From: Oceanicaulis sp.
GTDB taxonomy: Bacteria; Pseudomonadota; Alphaproteobacteria; Caulobacterales; Maricaulaceae
Assembly: GCA_007571185.1 (NCBI GenBank)
Contig: RKRX01000094.1
Coordinates: forward strand, 1 to 16,969
DNA: 16,969 nucleotides
Direction of reading: 5' to 3'
Shown here piece after piece: positions 7,722 through 14,169 of the stretch. Position numbers and translations under genes: made by a program. How positions within the stretch are numbered: the first letter of the stretch is position 1; every line of letters starts with the position of its first letter. The notes below the pieces were generated by a model. It searched no databases. It was not told where the DNA came from and saw nothing but the letters and a program-made list of their open reading frames with translations.

Positions 7722-8372
7722 ATGAAACTGGTTCTTCATGGCTATTTCCGGTCCGGCGCCGCCTATCGCGCCCGTTTGGCGTTGAACTGGAAAGGGGTGG
7801 CGTATGAGTATGCCCCTGTAAACCTTGTGAAAGGCGAGCAGCATAGCGCCATCTACAGAGCCTGTAATCCGCAAGGCTTAGTGCCTACGCTTGAAGTGAA
7901 TGGTGCAATTTTAACCCAATCGGTCGCCATCGTGGAATGGATTGAAGAAACCTTCCCTGACCGACCGCTGTTGCCCTCAACCTCGCTTGAACGCGCCAAG
8001 GTGCGCGCTTTCGCCGCCGCCATCGGCTGTGATATCCACCCGCTGCAAAACCTGCGCGTCCTGAAAGAAGTGCGCGCCCTGACCGAAGACAATCCAGAAA
8101 GCGGTTTCAACTGGGCCCGGCATTGGATCAAGACCGGGTTTGAAGCCCTGGAACAGCTGGCTGAATCGGGATCGGGACAAAACGGTTTCTTGTTCTCCGG
8201 CGGGCCAACCCTCGCGGAAATCTACCTCCTGCCGCAAATGTTCAATGCGCGCCGGTTCGGGGTGGATCTAACCCCCTATCCGCGCCTTGTAGACGCTGAT
8301 GAAGTCGCCCGCGCCTTGCCGGAATTCGCGCGCGCCGCGCCCGAAAATCAACCCGATCTACCACAGCGCTGA
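7722..8372 (+). CDS. maiA: maleylacetoacetate isomerase / zeta-class glutathione S-transferase
   Basis: This 216-residue soluble GST is related to the enzyme that isomerises maleylacetoacetate to fumarylacetoacetate in tyrosine/homogentisate breakdown, using glutathione. The N-terminal thioredoxin fold holds YFRSGAAYRARLALN (about 8-22), NPQGLVPTLEVNG (49-61) and QSVAIVEWIEE (66-76). The C-terminal helical domain contains the family hallmark DIHPLQNLRVL (about 104-114) and ends with YPRL. The usual active-site SSC or SSA motif reads SGA here (Ser11-Gly12-Ala13), so the cysteine is absent and the second serine is replaced. It may therefore be a related GST with another substrate. No other tyrosine-degradation genes are in the window. 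The gene is convergent with the DUF418 gene. Confidence 0.82.
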   Translation: MKLVLHGYFRSGAAYRARLALNWKGVAYEYAPVNLVKGEQHSAIYRACNPQGLVPTLEVNGAILTQSVAIVEWIEETFPDRPLLPSTSLERAKVRAFAAAIGCDIHPLQNLRVLKEVRALTEDNPESGFNWARHWIKTGFEALEQLAESGSGQNGFLFSGGPTLAEIYLLPQMFNARRFGVDLTPYPRLVDADEVARALPEFARAAPENQPDLPQR

Positions 8373-8387
8373 TGATGAATATCAGCG
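8367..8387. terminator. stem-loop at the end of maiA
   Basis: CGCTGAT (8367-8373) and ATCAGCG (8381-8387) form a 7-bp stem with a 7-nt loop over the maiA stop codon. No T run follows directly on either strand, so termination here is only a possibility; the place between convergent genes favours it. Confidence 0.25.
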
Positions 8388-8452
8388 ACATTGGCGATGA
8401 GTCATTTTATTGAAGGGTGGTAAAGGCTTGAACCGACTCGTTTTCGTATTCT

Positions 8453-9652
8453 TCAAGATGAGAGCGGCCCGCCATAGCTCAGCCGCCGCCAGAGCCATTC
8501 AAAAGGTCCGAAGCGAAACACCCTCAGCCAGAGCACAGAGATAACCAGCTGTGCGATCCAAACGACGGTCACATAGCGAGCCTGCTCAACACGCTCCAGC
8601 ACGCCGAATAACCCCATCTCCGTGGCAATGAAGGTCATGACAAAAGTCTGGACAAGATAGTTCGTGAAAGCCATGCGGCCTGCAGCGGTGAATGGGTGGC
8701 GCATCAGTTTAAGCCAAGGCAATTTGGCGATGATCATCACCACCGCAGCATAACCTAGCGCCACCACAAGGCTTGCAAAAGCGTTCAGCGATTTGGCCAT
8801 CCAGGCATAGTCCACGCTGAAGTCAGACGCCGTCATCAGTCCGCTCATTCCCCACAGTAACGGCAGGCAGGGCAGCAAACAAAGCGCCGCCACCAGTCCA
8901 TACTGCTTCAGACTCCATGTCCCCAACAGGAAACCTGACTTGTACAGCGCCATACCCACCATCATCACCCCCAGAATGCGCGGACCGAAGAAGATCACGT
9001 TCTGGAACAGGACTAACAGATTGCCGATAGCGTTGAACATTCGGCTGGGCCAGAAACCGCTTTGATAGGCGGAAATCCAGGTTTGCAGGCTCTGTTGGTC
9101 CGGAACCACCCCGAAAGGCTGAGGCTCATAAATGATCGGGTTCACCGCACTTGACCACCCCGTTGCCGCCAACAGCAGGTTCGTCAACAAGATCGCGGCG
9201 CTTCCCCAGATCAGCAACCTGCGTATCGACATGCGTCGAAACAACACCGCCAGCATTCCCGCAAGCGCATAACCGGTCAGGATATCGCCGAACCAGAATA
9301 CAAAACCATGCACCAGCCCGAAAACCAGCAACCAGATCATGCGTGAATAGTGAAGCTTGCGGGAGGCATTCTCGGCTTCACCCATCATCAGCACGATCCC
9401 GGCCCCAAACAGGGCGGAGAAAATGGTGATGAACTTCATTTCGAAGAAAGTGTAGGTGACGCGCCAGACCACAGCGTTGGGGCCGGTAATATCCATGTGC
9501 ACGGGCGGCATATCCAGAGCGCCCCAATACATCAGGAACATTTGTACATTGACCGGTAAAATACCCATCACCGCGAAGCCGCGCAGCATATCAAGGCTCT
9601 CAAACCGGTTCCTGACCAAAACAGGCGCGGTGTGCGGCATAACCTGACTCAT
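8453..9652 (-). CDS. DUF418 domain-containing integral membrane protein
   Basis: This 399-residue multi-pass membrane protein belongs to the YeiB-like/DUF418 group; family function is unproven. The typical opening R-x-ESLDMLRGFAVMGILPVNV (about 15-35) leads into the first helix. Helices continue through FITIFSALFGAGIVLMMGE (about 75-93) and WLLVFGLVHGFVFWFGDIL. The C-terminal DUF418 region contains PFTAAGRMAFTNYLVQT and ends FGPFEWLWRRLSYG, both family signatures. I chose the ATG at 9652 because AGGAGGGG lies about 6 nt upstream on the minus strand; the frame stays open to 9724 but that extension has no domain similarity. It lies 109 bp downstream of the hydrolase gene on the same strand and may be cotranscribed with it. 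Confidence 0.9.
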   Translation of the reverse strand: MSQVMPHTAPVLVRNRFESLDMLRGFAVMGILPVNVQMFLMYWGALDMPPVHMDITGPNAVVWRVTYTFFEMKFITIFSALFGAGIVLMMGEAENASRKLHYSRMIWLLVFGLVHGFVFWFGDILTGYALAGMLAVLFRRMSIRRLLIWGSAAILLTNLLLAATGWSSAVNPIIYEPQPFGVVPDQQSLQTWISAYQSGFWPSRMFNAIGNLLVLFQNVIFFGPRILGVMMVGMALYKSGFLLGTWSLKQYGLVAALCLLPCLPLLWGMSGLMTASDFSVDYAWMAKSLNAFASLVVALGYAAVVMIIAKLPWLKLMRHPFTAAGRMAFTNYLVQTFVMTFIATEMGLFGVLERVEQARYVTVVWIAQLVISVLWLRVFRFGPFEWLWRRLSYGGPLSS

Positions 9653-9761
9653 AGCGCCCCTCCTTCCTGGTCGTAGGCGGTGATGTCCGTGCGCATCATG
9701 CATTCGGTTTGTGACGCCGGGCACAATAACCGTGTTCGAGTGACTGAACCATCACAGTCCA

Positions 9762-10448
9762 TCAACGCCTGTTTGATAGTGGCGTATGATCGGTCAGACG
9801 CCCCTCAAACGCCGCCTTGATAAAATGTCTTCCCAGATCCATCCCGTCTGGACCGATGGAGTGAGAAACACCGCGAGAGATGTGGAACTCCGCTCCGTGC
9901 CCTGCAGCCGCCAGCCCTTGCGTCGCCATCAGCGTCATCCCCACCGGCAGTACATCATCGGCATCGCCATGAATAAGCAGGATAGGCGGTTTGCCTGTCA
10001 TCTCTTTCTTGAGCTTTTCCGGCCCCGCCAGCGCGCCGGAATAGCCGATAATTCCCGCTGGCGCGGCCGGTTGGCGTAGCCCGGTATGAAGAGCAACCAT
10101 GGCTCCCTGGCTGAACCCGATCAGCACCAGATCGGATGGCGCCAGTTTCCAGCGAGCAAGCTCGGATTTGATAAATCGCTCTGCCGTGGCGTGTACAGAG
10201 CGCACCCCCTGCTCCATAGCAACGGGATCAAGCCGGGAGATCGGGAACCATTGAAACCCGCCCGGCGCGCCGGGCACGGGTTCAGGCGCATTCGGCGAGG
10301 CCCAGGCTATATGAGGAAATTTCGGCGCCCAGTGCTGCGCCAGACCGGCGAGATCAGCGCCGTTGGAACCATACCCGTGAAACATGATCACAAGCTTCTT
10401 CGCCTGCCTGCCTGTCGGCGAAAGGCGCGGGCCATCAATCAGGATCAT
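9762..10448 (-). CDS. alpha/beta hydrolase, phospholipase/carboxylesterase family
   Basis: This 228-residue soluble esterase belongs to the PF02230 group (carboxylesterase/lysophospholipase/acyl-thioesterase type). The visible elements are the oxyanion-region motif FHGYGSNGADL (about 23-33), the nucleophile elbow GFSQG with Ser113, the acid in HGDADDVLP (Asp164 or Asp165) and the catalytic His196 in GVSHSIGPDG. The substrate is not predictable. The ATG at 10448 is the only sensible start, since HG-motif spacing from the N-terminus is normal for the family; its Shine-Dalgarno sequence is weak. A perfect TATAAT lies 32 bp upstream. The gene is divergent from gluQ with 103 bp between the starts. 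Confidence 0.9.
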   Translation of the reverse strand: MILIDGPRLSPTGRQAKKLVIMFHGYGSNGADLAGLAQHWAPKFPHIAWASPNAPEPVPGAPGGFQWFPISRLDPVAMEQGVRSVHATAERFIKSELARWKLAPSDLVLIGFSQGAMVALHTGLRQPAAPAGIIGYSGALAGPEKLKKEMTGKPPILLIHGDADDVLPVGMTLMATQGLAAAGHGAEFHISRGVSHSIGPDGMDLGRHFIKAAFEGRLTDHTPLSNRR

Positions 10449-10479
10449 GGGAAGGTCTCTTAAGGAACGACACGCCGCG

Positions 10480-10507
10480 ATTATAGCGGGGCCGCACCAG
10501 GGTGGAA
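10480..10507 (-). promoter_or_regulatory. candidate promoter for the hydrolase gene
   Basis: On the minus strand a perfect TATAAT (10485-10480) stands out in a GC-rich gap, about 32 bp before the hydrolase ATG. The -35 candidate TTCCAC (10507-10502, 16-bp spacer) is poor, so the call rests on the -10 box. Confidence 0.4.
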
Positions 10508-10551
10508 CCCCGCCCTTGCCTCATTTGCACGTTGGCGCCAAGTCTGAGGTC

Positions 10552-11421
10552 ATGACCGTTTTCCGCACCCGTTTTGCACCTTCTCCTACCGGCTATCTGC
10601 ATCTGGGACACGCCTATGCCGCGTTGACTGTGTTCGACACCGCCCGCCAAGCGGGTGGAACAGCGCTATTGCGGATTGAGGATATCGACCGGACCCGCTG
10701 CAAGCAGGAATTTGAACAGGCGATATACGATGATCTGCGCTGGCTGGGCTGTGACTGGCCGGAACCGGTTAGACGACAAAGCGATCACATCTCGACGTGT
10801 TCCGTGCTCGATCAGCTGGCCGCCCAAGGACTGATCTATCGTTGTTTCAAAACCCGCAGGGAAATTGCACAAGACATCGCCCGCGCGCCCCACCATCCCG
10901 GCGAAGGTTCCGGGGGCGTGATCTATCCCGGTCCCGCCACACCCATGAGCCCTGATGAGGAGGCCGAGCGCCTGTCAAAGGGAGCACCGTTTGCCTGGCG
11001 ATTGTCAATCACGGCCTGTCGCGAGTATCTGGGCGAACGCTTTGACCAGCTGGATTTTGAGGAAACCGGCCAAGGCGCCGAAGGAAAAACCGGCCGGGTG
11101 CGCGCCCGTCCCGACAGTCTGGGCGACGTCATCCTGGGACGCAAGGATATGGGAACCAGCTATCATCTGGCCTGCACCCATGATGACGCGCTTCAGCGGA
11201 TCAGCCATGTGATCCGGGGCACTGACCTGTTCTTCGCCACTCATCTGCACCGCTTGCTGCAGGAATTGATGGGATGGTCTGTTCCGGTCTATCACCATCA
11301 TCCCCTGATACGCGATGAGACCGGCAAACGTTTCGCCAAGCGTGACCGGGCGATCACCTTGCGCGCCCTGAGATCAGCCGGGTTCAGCCCGGCTGATCTC
11401 AGGGCGCGTGTGGGGCTTTAA
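10552..11421 (+). CDS. gluQ: GluQ, glutamyl-queuosine tRNA(Asp) synthetase
   Basis: This truncated glutamyl-tRNA synthetase paralogue attaches glutamate to queuosine in tRNA(Asp). The 289-residue length fits GluQ, which lacks the anticodon-binding domain of GltX. The class I core is present: FAPSPTGYLHLGH with the HIGH-type HLGH at 17-20, LRIEDIDRTR (40-49), and a KMSKS-type KRFAK (259-263). The zinc site appears broken. Of the usual Cys, Cys, Tyr, Cys ligands, only Cys98 and Tyr125 align; Lys100 replaces the second cysteine and Ala129 the last. The ATG at 10552 is chosen because the conserved MTVFRTRFAPSPTG begins there; the frame is open further upstream without similarity. A 21-bp perfect hairpin lies within its last codons. 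Its TAA falls inside the target duplication of the neighbouring insertion. Confidence 0.93.
   Translation: MTVFRTRFAPSPTGYLHLGHAYAALTVFDTARQAGGTALLRIEDIDRTRCKQEFEQAIYDDLRWLGCDWPEPVRRQSDHISTCSVLDQLAAQGLIYRCFKTRREIAQDIARAPHHPGEGSGGVIYPGPATPMSPDEEAERLSKGAPFAWRLSITACREYLGERFDQLDFEETGQGAEGKTGRVRARPDSLGDVILGRKDMGTSYHLACTHDDALQRISHVIRGTDLFFATHLHRLLQELMGWSVPVYHHHPLIRDETGKRFAKRDRAITLRALRSAGFSPADLRARVGL
11362..11408. repeat. perfect 21-bp hairpin inside the 3' end of gluQ
   Basis: The arms 11362-11382 and 11388-11408 are perfectly complementary over 21 bp with a 5-nt loop (TTCAG); a G-U pair would extend the stem on each further step outward to 11360/11410. The arms code for RALRSAG and PADLRAR of GluQ. 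No T run follows, so it is not a standard terminator. It may block 3' exonucleases or pause polymerase at the convergent gluQ/peptidase junction. Confidence 0.9.
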
Positions 11422-11424
11422 TCC
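11417..11424. repeat. target-site duplication, left copy (TTTAATCC)
   Basis: TTTAATCC directly abuts the left terminal inverted repeat and is repeated exactly at 12122-12129. It contains the gluQ stop codon TAA (11419-11421). Confidence 0.85.
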
Positions 11425-11450
11425 GGGAATTATCCCGCAAAGTGCCATTG
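11425..11450 (+). repeat. terminal inverted repeat, left
   Basis: This 26-bp sequence is the exact reverse complement of 12096-12121. Its outer 12 bp, GGGAATTATCCC, carry a GGGA/TCCC mini-palindrome. Matching stops abruptly on both sides, as expected for true element ends. Confidence 0.9.
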
Positions 11451-11547
11451 CCCACTAGCTTATCAATCTGAGAAATTGAATTAGGCGCATGTAGTAGGTG
11501 AAGGCTTTTGCAACCGGTAATTCAATGTACAATTTCCAATTTTTTAA

Positions 11548-11832
11548 TCATGCTAAACTAAGTTCACTATGTGAACCTATTCTTTCTAAACAAAGCGTCG
11601 TAGCATTAGGTTTGCAATATATTAAAATTAAATCCGGTTTAAGATGGCAATCGCGGCTTCCTGTGTATTTTCCAAGTAATGGATGATCTTTGTATCTATA
11701 TGGTAATACAGAATCATTTGCCAACAATTTTATTGCATTATCAAGAAGATTGTCAACTTCTTTTTCATATTGACCACGTTTTTCACGTTTGTAATCTCGC
11801 AAAAAACGAGATGTTCGTCTAATCGATCTCAT
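11548..11832 (-). CDS. YafQ-family (RelE superfamily) mRNA endoribonuclease toxin
   Basis: This 94-residue protein resembles the type II toxin YafQ, a ribosome-dependent mRNA-cleaving enzyme. The C-terminal half carries the family pattern YKDHPLLGKYTGSRDCHLKPDLILIY and ends RIGSHSEL. The residues reported as important in E. coli YafQ all have counterparts: His50, Asp61, His63, Asp67 and the C-terminal His88. The N-terminus is basic (RSIRRTSRFLRDYKREKR), as usual for RelE folds. The toxin ATG at 11832 lies inside the upstream small gene (14-nt overlap), so the toxin should be translated by coupling to its antitoxin. Codon use is AT-rich, unlike the chromosome around it. It is the second gene of the element's only operon. 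Confidence 0.9.
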   Translation of the reverse strand: MRSIRRTSRFLRDYKREKRGQYEKEVDNLLDNAIKLLANDSVLPYRYKDHPLLGKYTGSRDCHLKPDLILIYCKPNATTLCLERIGSHSELSLA

Positions 11833-11989
11833 GATTTTCTAAACATGTATGCAAATGTTTTATCAAATTATCTGGATGACCAACGTACACAGTTTGACCG
11901 AGACGAGCATCACGTTGCGCTTGTTCAGTTTCTGCATTAGGAGCAATTGAACTATATTTTTTGGTAACTTTAAGCTCATCGATTTTCAT
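11819..11989 (-). CDS. putative antitoxin partner of the YafQ-like toxin
   Basis: A 56-residue ORF starts with ATG at 11989, about 8 nt after AGGAG on the minus strand, and ends with TAG at 11819 after the toxin start. The protein opens MKIDELKVTKKYSSIAPNAE, has a central QAQRDARLGQTVYVGHPDN and ends in CLENHEID. Size, order (upstream of the toxin), overlap and charge suit a type II antitoxin. It does not look like DinJ or RelB: I see no obvious ribbon-helix-helix pattern, and DinJ is longer. The link to the toxin is by context, not by similarity. If it binds DNA, the promoter at 12046-12073 is the likely target. Confidence 0.75.
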   Translation of the reverse strand: MKIDELKVTKKYSSIAPNAETEQAQRDARLGQTVYVGHPDNLIKHLHTCLENHEID

Positions 11990-12045
11990 CTTTAATTCTC
12001 CTGTTCAACACTGATTAGAAATTGTACACATAACTTCCACCTTTC

Positions 12046-12073
12046 CGTATAACAGCATTTTTCAAAAAGTCAA
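12046..12073 (-). promoter_or_regulatory. promoter of the toxin-antitoxin operon
   Basis: On the minus strand TTGACT (12073-12068) is followed, after 16 bp, by TATACG (12051-12046); TTATAC at 12052-12047 is an equivalent reading with 15 bp. This is the best -35/-10 pair in the element. It lies between the right terminal repeat and the antitoxin, so the cassette brings its own promoter. Confidence 0.6.
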
Positions 12074-12095
12074 CCCCCAGAAATAAATTTGTTAT

Positions 12096-12121
12096 CAATG
12101 GCACTTTGCGGGATAATTCCC
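12096..12121 (-). repeat. terminal inverted repeat, right
   Basis: Exact reverse complement of 11425-11450 over 26 bp. The base before it (12095) and after it (12122) no longer match the left copy, so the ends are well defined. Confidence 0.9.
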
Positions 12122-12129
12122 TTTAATCC
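12122..12129. repeat. target-site duplication, right copy (TTTAATCC)
   Basis: Exact copy of 11417-11424. Read on the minus strand it is GGATTAAA and supplies the TAA stop of the S9 peptidase gene (12125-12123). Confidence 0.85.
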
Positions 12130-14105
12130 TCCGCCCTGTTCAGATCGAGCACATCTTCCAGGAACTCAGCCTGACGACGGGTGTAAAAGAGTTGGTTGGA
12201 CAGTTTGCGCCAACCATGACCTTCGTCGTGGATACGGATGTAATCAGCCCGCACCCCATTCTCCCGCAGAGTGTGCACCATGACCTCGGTCTCATAAATA
12301 TCGATGCGCGGATCCATCACGCCATGGGAATAGAGCACCGGCACGCCAATCTGATGCGCCTGACGAATCGGTGAGTTCATGGTGTAATAATCCCGCCAGC
12401 GCTGTTCAGTGATGTCGCCATATTCGATCCGGTCGGACGCCTTCAGCCCCGGTGAGGCGATCTCCAGCGCCGTCACCCAGTCCGCCACCCCGAACAGGGA
12501 GACGCCAGCGGCGAAATGGCCAGGGAAATTGGCCAGCACCGCATTCACCGCGTAACCGCCATACGAGCCGCCCACCACAGCAGCGCGATCAGCATCAACC
12601 CGGCCATCGGCCCGCAGCCAGTTGAGCATGTCCACAAGATCGGCGATGGAGTCCAGCCGATTCTCACGGTCATCCAAGGTCACATAGGTGTGCCCGAATC
12701 CGGTGGAGCCTCGCACATTGGATTCAAACACGGCCATACCCCGATCCACATGATACTGGACCGTGGCGTCAAAACCGGGCCGGGACTGGGCGGTGGGACC
12801 GCCGTGAACGAAGAACACCACCGGCGGCGGACGATCATCCACCCGCGAGCTTTCATCGGGCATATAAAGCAGACCCTGGATCTGAACGCCGTCGCGCGCG
12901 GTGATGCGGACGTCCTCGGGTCGGACCAGACGATCTGCGTCAAGCCCCGCCAGCGAAGCTGTGAAAGTGTTGTAGACTTTCTGCTCACTGATATCGAAGA
13001 GTACAAAGCCGCCCGGCGTGCGCCAGCCATTCACGTTGATCAGCAAACGATCCGACTCATCGGTGCAACTGACCGAATACACCCCCTCGGGCAGGTCCGG
13101 GCTGCCCACCATGCGGTCGCGGCGGGTGTCGCGAATGAAAAGACCGGAATACCCGCCTTCATTGATGCTCCACACCAGATACCGGTCATCAGGACCGCAC
13201 AAATCCACGCTTTCAATATCGTGACGGACGCTTTCAATAACCTCAAAAGCGCCTTCAGACAGATCATAGCGCATGAGCGCGCTGTACTCGCGCTCCCGGT
13301 TGGAGACAAGATAAAAGCCCTTTGAATCATCGCTCCACTGGATCGAGTCGTGCGCCGCGCGGCGTTCGGGTATGGACACATCCGTCAGTTCGCCAGAGAT
13401 CAGATCAAGCAGAAACAGGTCATTGGAGTCCTCGCCCCGCGCTCTGCTCACCGTCACATAGCGCCCATCGGGCGATATGGCGCCGGGATAATTGGCGAAA
13501 CTGCCCTTGTAGATCATCCGGGCTTCTCCCGCGCCCAGGGCGGCGGTGTAGATGTCAAAGTCGAGATTGTTGCGCGCGGTGGAGGCGTAGACGATCGTTT
13601 CACCATCCGCCGCAAAATCGCCAAACACCCGGAACGCGCCCGTTTGTGCGGGCAAGACCAGCGATTCCGACAGCCCGTCCGCGGTAATGCGGAAATAGGC
13701 TTCCTGCTCATCCCCGTCATTATCTGCGCCGTAGATCAGCGACTGGCTGTCCGGCGCCCAGCGAAAGAAGGTCACGCCATTGCCATAGGTCAACCGGATC
13801 GGTTGGCCGCCTTTGGCGTCCACGATCCACAATTGCGGCTCGCCGGTGACCGACCAGCGAAACGCCGCCCGGGTTCCGTCAGGGGAAAGTCGGGCGCCGC
13901 CCGACGCGCCATTGGCGGCCAGAAGATAGCGGGCGATATCGGCAGGGTCTTCACCCGCCAACCCCACACGCACCGGTTCGGCGGTGGGCGAAATCGCCTC
14001 AAGGCGCTCATCAAAACCGGACTGGCCGCCCGCGGTTTGCGCCCAAACCGGCGCTGTCATCAGCGCCGATAGAACCGCCACCAAGCGTGAAACCGTTGTT
14101 ATCAT
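12123..14105 (-). CDS. secreted S9-family (prolyl oligopeptidase) serine peptidase
   Basis: This 660-residue protein starts with a signal peptide (ITTVSRLVAVLSALMTAPVWAQ, cleavage probably after WAQ at about 23), so it acts in the periplasm or outside. Residues about 50-400 contain repeated beta-propeller (PD40/WD40-like) strands such as ARLSPDGTRAAF, FFRWAPDSQSLIYG and GAISPDGRYVTVS. The C-terminal alpha/beta hydrolase domain (about 425-655) has the nucleophile GGSYGGY with Ser514, Asp598 in HGVMDPRID and His630 in DEGHGW. Acylaminoacyl-peptidase or dipeptidyl-peptidase-like activity is expected; the substrate is unknown. GGGGAAG lies 7 nt before the ATG. The stop codon is inside the target duplication of the inserted element, so the product is intact. 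Confidence 0.93.
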   Translation of the reverse strand: MITTVSRLVAVLSALMTAPVWAQTAGGQSGFDERLEAISPTAEPVRVGLAGEDPADIARYLLAANGASGGARLSPDGTRAAFRWSVTGEPQLWIVDAKGGQPIRLTYGNGVTFFRWAPDSQSLIYGADNDGDEQEAYFRITADGLSESLVLPAQTGAFRVFGDFAADGETIVYASTARNNLDFDIYTAALGAGEARMIYKGSFANYPGAISPDGRYVTVSRARGEDSNDLFLLDLISGELTDVSIPERRAAHDSIQWSDDSKGFYLVSNREREYSALMRYDLSEGAFEVIESVRHDIESVDLCGPDDRYLVWSINEGGYSGLFIRDTRRDRMVGSPDLPEGVYSVSCTDESDRLLINVNGWRTPGGFVLFDISEQKVYNTFTASLAGLDADRLVRPEDVRITARDGVQIQGLLYMPDESSRVDDRPPPVVFFVHGGPTAQSRPGFDATVQYHVDRGMAVFESNVRGSTGFGHTYVTLDDRENRLDSIADLVDMLNWLRADGRVDADRAAVVGGSYGGYAVNAVLANFPGHFAAGVSLFGVADWVTALEIASPGLKASDRIEYGDITEQRWRDYYTMNSPIRQAHQIGVPVLYSHGVMDPRIDIYETEVMVHTLRENGVRADYIRIHDEGHGWRKLSNQLFYTRRQAEFLEDVLDLNRAED

Positions 14106-14140
14106 CAGGACTTCCCCTACACTCAGGCATGTTGACTGAC

Positions 14141-14169
14141 AGCCTAGACCCGAAACCCGAAAGGATCAA
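14141..14169 (-). promoter_or_regulatory. candidate promoter for the S9 peptidase gene
   Basis: On the minus strand TTGATC (14169-14164), a 17-bp spacer and TAGGCT (14146-14141) give a reasonable housekeeping promoter ending about 35 bp before the ATG at 14105. The rest of the 235-bp gap to thiC (14106-14340) holds no convincing gene. Confidence 0.5.

Larger units (their letters stand above)
11425..12121. mobile_element. 697-bp non-autonomous transposon-like element carrying a toxin-antitoxin operon
   Basis: Both ends carry the same 26-bp terminal inverted repeat without mismatch (11425-11450 and 12096-12121; outer end GGGAATTATCCCGCAAAG). Directly outside is a perfect 8-bp duplication, TTTAATCC. 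The inside is strikingly AT-rich against GC-rich neighbours and encodes only a YafQ-like toxin and a small partner, both minus strand. No transposase or part of one is present, so movement would need a transposase in trans. An 8-bp duplication occurs in several IS families (for example IS66, ISL3, IS256, IS1595, ISAs1); I cannot assign one from the ends. It sits exactly at the overlapping stop codons of the convergent gluQ and S9 peptidase genes and leaves both intact. Confidence 0.85.

Noticed and set aside
11498..11686. 62-codon plus-strand frame inside the mobile element
   Set aside because: It is antisense to the toxin, which has all family residues; the frame has no ribosome binding site or recognisable product.
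11425..12121. Complete insertion sequence with its own transposase
   Set aside because: No frame inside the 697 bp is long enough or shows a transposase motif; the two minus-strand genes form a toxin-antitoxin pair.
12516..13325. 269-codon plus-strand frame antisense to the S9 peptidase
   Set aside because: It is a mirror of a well-supported peptidase gene in GC-rich DNA; the product has no domain pattern. Similar long antisense frames lie at 13350-14072 and 15253-16359.
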